Positions 48,253-55,059 of a DNA stretch of 55,059 bases are shown here, piece by piece. The stretch spans positions 1-55,059 of IMG/VR virus record IMGVR_UViG_3300017963_000062; one strand, 5' to 3'. Source of the stretch: a virus. The stretch's first letter is position 1, and each line of letters opens with the position of its first letter. The notes under the pieces were generated by a model that saw nothing but the letters and a program-made list of their open reading frames with translations, searched no databases and was not told the origin of the DNA. Both the position numbers and the translations under genes were made by a program.

Positions 48253-49034
48253 TAAATTGTCCTCCAATCACCGTTGCCGTTGGCAACAAATTCAACAGCT
48301 ATTCCATTTGTCGATAATGTCATGTCAGAAGCGGCTCCATTAATATTATTGCCGTTTCTTCCAACTGTTAATGTATTGCTCCCAAAAGTATTATTATAAT
48401 CTATAACCCTAACCCTCTTGCCTATTGTTGCGGCAGCTGGCAAGTTAATCTGAAAGGCTCCACCGCCTGTATTCGCAAAAATTTCATCCTTGTCCACGGC
48501 GGTGTAAAGTGCAGTCTTAAAGGATGTCGTCCATGGGGTTACTGTATTTGCCCCAGGCTCATATCGACTATTGGCATCCACCCACTTCAATATGTAACCG
48601 TCGGCAACGCCTGTATTGTTTACGTCATCCAATTCGTCGATAGATTCAATAAATGTTCCATGCGACATTATCACAAAAAAGCTATGTGGGCCACCGCTGC
48701 CGGGTGTTGTAATTTCTATTACAGTCTTAAGGCTCCCTGCCTTTGCTGCAATTGTCCAGCCAGCTGCTGCAGGGTCTTGAACCCTTGTCATGTCCGTGGC
48801 TGTCCCAGTGTAAAGCAGTATCTTGTATTCTGCGAAGGCTGCGCCAAAGTTATGGTCAAGCTCAACAGTTGTTGAGTTGGCGATAGATGAATATGCTTCG
48901 TATCTAGTGCCGACATTATCTCCCAAGACGGTGAACATATCTTTAACAAGAACCTCTAGAGGCACACCCCCGCTATATCCAATATCTGGGAATTCCAGCT
49001 TTTTTCTCGATATGATTGTTGTTGTGTCTGCCAT
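48252..49034 (-). CDS. Tail fibre or tip-associated protein (260 aa)
   Basis: MADTTTIISRKKLEFPDIGY with AAAGGAG upstream. Contains SIDELDDVNNTGVADGYILKW, a fibre linker motif common in phage tail fibres (DDV...T....G..L.W), and a C-terminal beta domain. Coupled to the S74 fibre gene. Probably forms the stalk or attachment part. Confidence 0.65.
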   Translation of the reverse strand: MADTTTIISRKKLEFPDIGYSGGVPLEVLVKDMFTVLGDNVGTRYEAYSSIANSTTVELDHNFGAAFAEYKILLYTGTATDMTRVQDPAAAGWTIAAKAGSLKTVIEITTPGSGGPHSFFVIMSHGTFIESIDELDDVNNTGVADGYILKWVDANSRYEPGANTVTPWTTSFKTALYTAVDKDEIFANTGGGAFQINLPAAATIGKRVRVIDYNNTFGSNTLTVGRNGNNINGAASDMTLSTNGIAVEFVANGNGDWRTI

Positions 49035-49048
49035 ATTTATTCACTCCT

Positions 49049-49486
49049 TTAAAAACAGGCATAATTATATTCTTTGTCCGATTCAATCCTTTTTTTGATA
49101 ACAGGTTCACGCCCATCAACCAAAATCAAAGCCTCTAAATCACGCGTCACCAGCTTCAAACCAGCAACTTGGGGATTTACCTTTTGTTCTTGTATAGGCT
49201 TGTTTAAACACATTGCAATACTAGCAAGATACTCCCACTTGAACATTACAAAATCATCCGCTTTGCAATGAACAGGGGTAAACGTTTGAAATGTTCTTTT
49301 ATCCCGAACCTCTACAAAAGCCCTTGCCAATCCTTTGCGAGGCTGGAAGGAACACATTTTTGCTGGGTCTTTCTCCGGTCGAGTCCATTGGCCCCACTTT
49401 GGAGCTGTTCCGTCGTGATACTCAAGACGCCAACGCACATCGAAAATTGGCTTGATATGGGAACTTTTCATTCTATATATTTCCAC
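49049..49486 (-). CDS. Unknown tail-operon protein (145 aa)
   Basis: GTG start at 49486, or ATG at 49471 (MKSSHIKPIFDVRW); neither has a strong ribosome site. Mixed alpha/beta with basic and aromatic residues (WRLEYHDGTAPKWGQWTRPEKDP). No family recognised; GTTTAAAC site in coding at 49202. Confidence 0.5.
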   Translation of the reverse strand: MEIYRMKSSHIKPIFDVRWRLEYHDGTAPKWGQWTRPEKDPAKMCSFQPRKGLARAFVEVRDKRTFQTFTPVHCKADDFVMFKWEYLASIAMCLNKPIQEQKVNPQVAGLKLVTRDLEALILVDGREPVIKKRIESDKEYNYACF

Positions 49487-49517
49487 TCATAAAAGGCTGC
49501 GAACTGTAATCATTAAA

Positions 49518-50207
49518 CTATGCCGTGTGAGAATAATTAAAAACCATATCCCATTGCATAATCCCGCCTGTACTTGCGCCATTGTTGAGGAAAAACCTCG
49601 AAATTAATTTGCAATTGTCGCCCAAAACAGAATCAGCCGACTTTCCTATTTTTCCATCCACTGGAGCAGTTGGAGCGGTTGGAACAGCAGCATTATTGTA
49701 GACCATGGCAGCCGCTTTTAAATCGAATGAGCTGGAAAGGTCAATTCCATCTGTCGATGATGCAACACCATCCCCAAAGATAAAAACATTTGAACCAGCA
49801 CCGCCGCCCGATCCTATGCGTGTTGGATCAAATTGGTTTGCTGTCGTAACATCCCAATCCATATCCACTGCAAGACCTTGCCAATCGCCGTTTGAGTTGT
49901 TGGCGGTCGAACCTGCTGATGTAAAACCCATGTTCTTTAACGTTGTGAAATCGCCTGCAGCTGTTGCCGCACCGCCATAAGTACCGCTGTACTGCTGTGT
50001 AAATACTCCACAATCTGTGATTGGATCTACTACGGCATTATGACTTATCCATATGGGTAGAGCACCGTCATTTGTTGGCTGGTCTATTAATGGTGTGTAT
50101 GCGCCTGTGGAAACTTGGCCAAAATCTATGCCTGTGTCACCTCCTGCTAGTGCATCTGCGTAAGCCGCGCCGCCCATTGTTGCCGAAACCGTAATTGATA
50201 CTGCCAT
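49518..50207 (-). CDS. Putative tail virion protein (229 aa)
   Basis: MAVSITVSATMGGAAYADAL with GGAGG upstream. Low charge, Gly/Ala/Thr-rich beta protein, ending IMQWDMVFNYSHTA. Such sequences are typical of tail-tip or fibre beta domains. Preceded by a GTTTAAAC site in the gap (50227). Confidence 0.55.
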   Translation of the reverse strand: MAVSITVSATMGGAAYADALAGGDTGIDFGQVSTGAYTPLIDQPTNDGALPIWISHNAVVDPITDCGVFTQQYSGTYGGAATAAGDFTTLKNMGFTSAGSTANNSNGDWQGLAVDMDWDVTTANQFDPTRIGSGGGAGSNVFIFGDGVASSTDGIDLSSSFDLKAAAMVYNNAAVPTAPTAPVDGKIGKSADSVLGDNCKLISRFFLNNGASTGGIMQWDMVFNYSHTA

Positions 50208-50246
50208 TGTTCTGCCTCCATGAAATGTTTAAACGGCCTTGCTGGC

Positions 50247-52454
50247 CTACTCTTCTGATATTGTTGCTGTGTCGCCTGCTACTATCCCTGCATAACCTGG
50301 ATTCCAGCCGCTTGGATTTCCAAACGGGATCATTTGGAATGACCATAGTTTCATGGGCAACTTTAAGTCACTTCCGTATCCAATTTCTCTGATCATCATT
50401 GGTACATTATCGTAAACCGTTGCCCCAATTTCAACTGAGACTTTAAGAAAGTCTCCAATGTCTCTCAACAAATGCCTGGCTGTTGACTTGAAATCGATTA
50501 ATTCAGCGGTCCCGCTGGCAATTCTTAGGATCTCTTTTATCTGGTTTTCTACGTCAGTGGTAACGTATAGATTTGGCAATTCGATTGATCTAAATATTTC
50601 TTTTCCGGATTGGTCTATGGCTGCTTGATTTCTAAAAATACCCGTTTTTTTGAAGTTCTCGCCAAGGAATGGATTGAAATCACTAAAACCCTGCGCCCGA
50701 TTAAAATTGTTTCTTTCGTCAATGGCTACACTTATGGAGCCTTCAACAACATCAAAATTTCTTAACCTCGGCGTAGGGTCTGGGTCAAAGTCTTCAAGGT
50801 GCAGGGAATTTATCTTAATGTCAAGATCTCTTGAGATAAAGTACTCAAGCCTAACTTGCTCCAACAGTGAAAGCGAGTATTCTAAAACGCTTTGGCTTTC
50901 TTGAAGCCATACCCTTGACTTAATGTTGGCTGTTGCACTTTGGGAAGGTGTTGCCTTGTCCCTGTAAGTAGTCCAGTTAGGGTTAAATTCAGCAGGATCA
51001 ACACTAGCATATGTTTCCAATATGTGTTTTGCCTGCCAGATAATGTTGTCATCGTATGCCCCTAGATCTCTTCCTTTTACCTTTACTATGAAAGTGTCAC
51101 TTGAATCATAAGTATAATTTGCGCCTTCTATGAGCGTGTTGCCACTATTCTGCACAACTTCAAAATAATTGTTGTCAACGTTCACATTGACAATATCAGA
51201 TGAATCGATTCTATAAAAGACCTCAGACCTTGAAAGCCAAACCTCTGATTGCTGGAAGTCTTTTAATGCATGGTCAGAAATCAGACATTGGATGTTTACC
51301 AGGTCTTGAGCAACAACATTGTGTTGCCCGGAACCTCCACTTGTGCCAATTGCTACGCCTCCAGGGGTGTCAGTAATTGCAAAAGTGTCAGCAGTCAAAT
51401 ATACGATAAAGTAATCAAATCCAGTATTCAAAGGACTTGGAAGCGTTCCATCAGTTGTTAGATGCACCTTGTCATCGTTGTCAAACAGGTGGTTTTCAAG
51501 GGTGAAAATTCCAGGGCTTCCGTTGGCTATGGATACAGGCAATTCCTTGTTGTAGTAGCTTTGTGGATCTCTTCCATTGACAATAAAGGCTGGTACATTT
51601 CCTTCTGTTTCTACTGTTGCAGTGTAATCTCCATATATAACTGGCTTGGCAAGTCCTGCAACCTCGTCTGATATTTTTGGATAATCTGCGTGTTTAAACA
51701 AGTTGGTTGGGAATTTAACGTCCAGTCGATCAAACTTGTCACGGGCTACATACTTGATTGATGTTATATCCCTAGTGAATCCTCCGGTTTCAGTTACAAA
51801 ACCATCAAATACGGTGAAATAAGTTGATTCAACATCCCGAAGCCCAAGCTTTATGACAACACTGTTGTTTATCTGACCTTCGTAGTTGTCACCCCCTGGA
51901 AGCATTCCAGTATATTCACCGTCAACATTGGAAACAGCAACCTTGATGGAGGAAAATTCTATTGTGGGCCTAAGCCATTCGCCAACAAGTCGCTGTATCA
52001 ATGGTATCTTTGTCCTTGCTTCATAAAATCTTTCGCCAACAAAAATATTTCTGTCCGATACCCTTAAAACACCCGTTGCTGAAGATACCGAATGTGTCCC
52101 TGTTCCGGAAGTTGATAGATTGATCTTTGCTCCCAGTTGCGTAGCAGAAATCTGAAAATTTCCCTCTGATGGATCTCGGACATAGTAAGTCTGGCCTGCT
52201 GTAATTTCTGGCGGCAGCGTACCAGTTGTTTCAAATATGACAGCTTGGTAAAGAATGAACGGATTGTATTTAGCAAAAACATCCCCAGGCGTTCCAGTTG
52301 TAAATGTACATTCATGTCGTGGCTCTTCCTCTTGTGGCCGTTCAATTTCAACTATCATTTGAAGCTTGTTTTCAAGATTGTCTTGCGAGAAATCAAGCAG
52401 CTGCTGATTTAATACCGTTGCTGTTTCGTGCGGTCTTCTGTCCTTGCTTGACAT
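50247..52454 (-). CDS. Tail tip / baseplate hub protein with two inserted beta domains (735 aa)
   Basis: Follows the Dit-like gene through a TAATG overlap. The core resembles tail hub proteins: a strand-rich N-terminal part, FSSIKVAVSNVDGEY..MLPGGDNYEG, then FDGFVTETGG and a helical/strand C-terminus with VTTDVENQIKEILRIASGT. Two inserted domains near residues 50-115 and 315-390 share a pattern (FATYNPFI..TTGTLPPEITAG.YYV..P, and FTLENHLF..TTDGTLPSPLN.G.DYF.V), suggesting duplication or modular gain of a small beta domain. Confidence 0.6.
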   Translation of the reverse strand: MSSKDRRPHETATVLNQQLLDFSQDNLENKLQMIVEIERPQEEEPRHECTFTTGTPGDVFAKYNPFILYQAVIFETTGTLPPEITAGQTYYVRDPSEGNFQISATQLGAKINLSTSGTGTHSVSSATGVLRVSDRNIFVGERFYEARTKIPLIQRLVGEWLRPTIEFSSIKVAVSNVDGEYTGMLPGGDNYEGQINNSVVIKLGLRDVESTYFTVFDGFVTETGGFTRDITSIKYVARDKFDRLDVKFPTNLFKHADYPKISDEVAGLAKPVIYGDYTATVETEGNVPAFIVNGRDPQSYYNKELPVSIANGSPGIFTLENHLFDNDDKVHLTTDGTLPSPLNTGFDYFIVYLTADTFAITDTPGGVAIGTSGGSGQHNVVAQDLVNIQCLISDHALKDFQQSEVWLSRSEVFYRIDSSDIVNVNVDNNYFEVVQNSGNTLIEGANYTYDSSDTFIVKVKGRDLGAYDDNIIWQAKHILETYASVDPAEFNPNWTTYRDKATPSQSATANIKSRVWLQESQSVLEYSLSLLEQVRLEYFISRDLDIKINSLHLEDFDPDPTPRLRNFDVVEGSISVAIDERNNFNRAQGFSDFNPFLGENFKKTGIFRNQAAIDQSGKEIFRSIELPNLYVTTDVENQIKEILRIASGTAELIDFKSTARHLLRDIGDFLKVSVEIGATVYDNVPMMIREIGYGSDLKLPMKLWSFQMIPFGNPSGWNPGYAGIVAGDTATISEE

Positions 52455-54001
52455 TATTCAGCCTCATCAATCTCAATTGTGAAATCTATAAAGTCCATAT
52501 TTTCATTGATACCCTTCACATTATGCTTTTGACTGGGAATTCCTTTTATCTTTCCAAACACTGCAAATCTTTTCATCAAACTTTGGCTTCTTGGGTCCGG
52601 TATCCATAAGCACTTTAAAGTTGTTCTGCTGTAATTTATAACATTGTTGAGCGTGTCATAATCTCCGCTGTCATAAGAAATGGATCTAAAATCTAACTTA
52701 ATGGATCTCTTCAGTGACCTCGAATTGCCAACAGAGGTAAAACCCTCAGTTCTAAGAGTGTTCTTAAATTCCCTTGGAGCAACGACGATATCTTGTGTTG
52801 CACACTCAGAATTTAGGATATTGGAAGCGCCAAATATGATTGTGCCAATTTTAACAAAACCATCCGTATTGGTTGGGTCGGATATTCTCAACCTCCAATA
52901 TCGATATGATGTGAGAGGCAGCGCAGGCTCCACGTAAAAAATCTTGTCGTCTTGCGGTGTAAGGTTTTCAGTCCAAGATATTGTTGTATATGTTGGATCG
53001 TTCGTTCCTTCAAAGACAACCGTTGCCGAGGATGTCAAGTTATGGCCTTCTGCATAGAATGTGTCCATAAAAATACCTTGAGTGATTTCGGTGTCACAGT
53101 CAAGGTTTATAGTTGTCACCCCGCTTGCAGAACGGTAATAAAACTCTGAGATGTCATTGTTAACATTGAGTATTGAAAAGTCACCTGGTTCAGTGCTTGA
53201 AGCAGTCCAGTTTAATCCTGTCGTGCCTCTTGATGGAAATTGGCACATAATTCTTGGTCGTACCACGTTATAAAGAGATATCAAAACTTGGGACGGAATC
53301 CGCTCGATGGTTTGAAGATTGGCTTGTGCTCCAACGTCTGTAATTACGTCTATCTTCATTTCCACTTGATTATAAATGCCATGCTCTACGTCTACAATCT
53401 TAAGCTCAACTTGTGCGCCCACATTAATCTGCGTGTCAATCCTAAGTTCAACTTGTTGCCTTGAGCCTGGGCAAATCCTCCTTGCAAGCCATGCTTTTGT
53501 CAGCCAAGCCGTTTCCAGCCAACCGCCACACCGAACCCAGTAAAGGTTAGAAGAATATACTTCTGCGCCCTTGATATGCAGGTCGTCCACAACTTTCAGA
53601 TCTACTTGAGCGCCCGTTGTCTTGAGAGCGTCTACAATAATCTGCTCGACTTGCTGCCTGTTGTTGTTTTGCAATTCGATAAATGGCCTTGCCTGTGTAA
53701 AATTTCCATTGAGCACGTCTACAATCTTAAGCTCAACTTGAGCGGCAACAGGCTCTTCAACGTTTAGACCTATCTCGGTCTGCATTGGGGTGATGTGTTG
53801 AGTATTTATTTTTAACTCAGCTTGAGAGTTGACAGGCTGGTCAGTGACTATTTTTAGTTCAGCCTGTGCATTTATCGGGCTTAAAACGTCTGGAATTTTT
53901 AACTCTACTTGCATGTTGGTGCTGTCTTCTATATCTGCACCAAGCCATGAGGTATCAAGCCATGTTCTTTCCAGCCAAGCGGTTTGGTTTGTTATGGTCA
54001 T
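52454..54001 (-). CDS. Distal tail-like protein with QVELKI repeats (515 aa)
   Basis: ATGA overlap with the tape measure stop. Residues ~28-245 hold about eleven degenerate units of the form xAQVELKIVDxxxxx, roughly 15 residues long. Two copies of a W-L motif interrupt them: AWLERTWLDTSWL and GGWLETAWLTKAWL. The C-terminal half (~250-515) looks like a distal tail or discoidin-like beta domain. Position directly after the tape measure is that of Dit. The repeats are unusual. Confidence 0.6.
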   Translation of the reverse strand: MTITNQTAWLERTWLDTSWLGADIEDSTNMQVELKIPDVLSPINAQAELKIVTDQPVNSQAELKINTQHITPMQTEIGLNVEEPVAAQVELKIVDVLNGNFTQARPFIELQNNNRQQVEQIIVDALKTTGAQVDLKVVDDLHIKGAEVYSSNLYWVRCGGWLETAWLTKAWLARRICPGSRQQVELRIDTQINVGAQVELKIVDVEHGIYNQVEMKIDVITDVGAQANLQTIERIPSQVLISLYNVVRPRIMCQFPSRGTTGLNWTASSTEPGDFSILNVNNDISEFYYRSASGVTTINLDCDTEITQGIFMDTFYAEGHNLTSSATVVFEGTNDPTYTTISWTENLTPQDDKIFYVEPALPLTSYRYWRLRISDPTNTDGFVKIGTIIFGASNILNSECATQDIVVAPREFKNTLRTEGFTSVGNSRSLKRSIKLDFRSISYDSGDYDTLNNVINYSRTTLKCLWIPDPRSQSLMKRFAVFGKIKGIPSQKHNVKGINENMDFIDFTIEIDEAE

Positions 54002-55059
54002 AGTCCTATTCCTGTTGCTTCTATTAATCTTCTGCCGTCTATTGAATCTCTTCTAAGTTGTGTTTTTAGTGCTGGCATAATTTCATCACGCACAAAGTCG
54101 CTATTTATTTCTTTGCTCGTATTGATTGTAACATTGAATTCAAAGTTTTGAGAAACGCTTGACCTGCCAAATCCCCTTCCGCTGTTTAAACGCTCTAGCG
54201 GCCCTACGCCAATATCTTTGACCGCTGGCCTTGAAATAACAAATTCACCTGGTTCAACCATGCCGCCAACGCCATTCACAAGGCCGCCCGTTTGAAATTT
54301 GTTTGCTGCAAGCATTTTCCAAATCATTTCATCAAATACTTTTTTCTTGACCATTGCCCACATTTCTTTAGGTGTTAGCTTTTTAACAGCGTTAACTATG
54401 TCTTCCCCTGCACCCTTTACGTCTCCATCCAGTACCTTGCCCAAAGTACCGCCAATAGCTCCACCAAAGGCAAATCTTGGAAGACTAAAGTCACCATCTA
54501 TTATAGCTCTCACTAGCCTGCTCATCTGGGGATCTTCCATGATGGATCTAGGTATCACCGCTTCACCAGGAGAAAGCAATGCAAGTATTCTATCATTTAT
54601 CAAAGAGTCACCAGGTACTTTTGCCCTTCCAGGCACTTCACCACCTCTTGCAAAATTCATGAATGGCACATCAATATTTAGGGCTTTCTCAACCGTTCCC
54701 CTTCCCTTCATGTCAACCTTAAACATCTTTTCAAACAGGTTGGCAGGATTTAGCTTGTTGAGCTGATCTCTTAGAATGAAATAAACATTTTCCAGACCGT
54801 CTTTTAACCCTTTCCAAATCTGATCGCCTATACTACCTACATTTGACCATATATTATCCCACCCGGTTTTTAGCGAATCCCAAATACTGCTGCCTATGTT
54901 TTCAGCTGCAGACCACATGCCGTCCCAGATTCTTTGGGCCATGCTCCAAATCCCATTCCATGCGTCTGTCGCAAAACTCCACAAGCCATTCCAAATTCTT
55001 TGAGCTGTAGACCAAATCCCATCCCAGATGTCTGTAGCCATTGACCACAAGCCATTCCA
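53998..55059 (-). CDS. Tail tape measure protein, C-terminal part (continues across the circular joint)
   Basis: Same frame as 1-4803; the last 81 bases are the duplicated joint. Trp-rich 11-residue repeats occupy the start, then LSPGEAVIPRSIMED and EPGEFVISRPAVKDIG, two blocks of the typical tape measure C-terminus. Stop TGA at 53998-54000 overlaps the next start. A GTTTAAAC site (54184) encodes Arg-Leu-Asn. Confidence 0.93.
   Translation of the reverse strand, partial: WNGLWSMATDIWDGIWSTAQRIWNGLWSFATDAWNGIWSMAQRIWDGMWSAAENIGSSIWDSLKTGWDNIWSNVGSIGDQIWKGLKDGLENVYFILRDQLNKLNPANLFEKMFKVDMKGRGTVEKALNIDVPFMNFARGGEVPGRAKVPGDSLINDRILALLSPGEAVIPRSIMEDPQMSRLVRAIIDGDFSLPRFAFGGAIGGTLGKVLDGDVKGAGEDIVNAVKKLTPKEMWAMVKKKVFDEMIWKMLAANKFQTGGLVNGVGGMVEPGEFVISRPAVKDIGVGPLERLNSGRGFGRSSVSQNFEFNVTINTSKEINSDFVRDEIMPALKTQLRRDSIDGRRLIEATGIGL
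54979..55059. repeat. 81-bp terminal direct repeat, right copy
   Basis: Identical to 1-81. The open frame of the tape measure gene continues only if the two copies are merged. Confidence 0.95.

Larger units (their letters stand above)
4943..54191. repeat. Dispersed palindrome family YGTTTAAACR (31 copies of GTTTAAAC)
   Basis: Copies start at 4943, 5484, 7054, 7562, 8717, 12520, 15088, 15195, 15290, 16705, 17969, 22111, 24161, 24724, 24855, 25704, 25992, 28917, 31782, 32056, 34992, 35401, 41390, 41920, 42580, 44394, 44447, 49202, 50227, 51692 and 54184. The base before is C or T in 28 and the base after is A or G in 27. In genes it is read in all three frames (RLN, FKR/FKQ, Val-stop), so it is not a codon effect. 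None lie in 1-4942, 35.5-41.3 kb or 44.5-49.2 kb. By composition one or two are expected. Confidence 0.9.

Overview
The window is the genome of a tailed double-stranded DNA bacteriophage, near complete and probably complete. Bases 1-81 are repeated exactly at 54979-55059, and the tape measure gene runs in one frame across that joint. The unit genome is therefore about 54,978 bp, and the molecule is circular or circularly permuted. Composition is roughly 40% G+C by eye. The morphogenesis set is that of a long-tailed siphophage: HK97-type prohead protease and capsid, portal-MuF fusion, gp6/gp10-like connectors, tail tube, frameshifted tail chaperone, a tape measure protein of about 1,927 residues, and no sheath. 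Lipoprotein and Sec signals on several products suggest a Gram-negative host. I cannot name the host. I see no integrase or DNA polymerase.

Layout. Leftward, 24.6 to 0 kb and then 55.0 to 46.6 kb across the joint: terminase large subunit, portal-MuF, cytosine methyltransferase, protease, capsid, head decoration genes, connectors, tail tube, chaperones, tape measure, tail tip and an S74-type fibre. Several cargo genes interrupt it, some on the opposite strand: a lipoprotein phosphoesterase, a PD-(D/E)XK-like protein, an XRE regulator and a small virion-like protein. Rightward, 24.7-31.5 kb: an early cassette of small genes (SprT-like protease, RHH and HTH regulators, many unknowns). Leftward, 43.8-31.6 kb: NlpC/P60 lysis genes, RecE-like nuclease with RecT, DnaD-like initiator, DnaC-like loader, RusA, tRNA-Trp next to an RNA ligase, a KH protein, two Acb2/Tad1-like proteins, a MazG-like protein, a ClpX-type zinc finger and a terminase small subunit candidate. 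Rightward, 41.9-43.4 kb and 44.5-46.5 kb: two short operons, the second encoding exported paralogues.

Two structures stand out that ordinary annotation does not explain. (1) Four gaps in the early cassette (about 27207-27590, 29169-29471, 30400-30746 and 30941-31540, about 1.6 kb in all) are arrays of a five-base unit, GYNNN on the + strand, held in phase over hundreds of bases with occasional six-base steps made by an extra G. The arrays begin inside the last codons of two upstream genes and contain larger internal duplications. Two of them flank a gene (29515-30387) whose C-terminus carries a glycine-rich motif reminiscent of RAMP-type RNA-binding proteins. (2) The palindrome GTTTAAAC occurs 31 times where one or two are expected by composition, with a symmetric extension YGTTTAAACR. 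It lies at an identical offset inside two predicted promoters, at the expected start site of two more, over the stop codons of four genes, and exactly against the 3' end of the tRNA. It looks like a genome-wide operator or stoperator-type system.

Functional calls are from motif recognition by eye. No database search was run.
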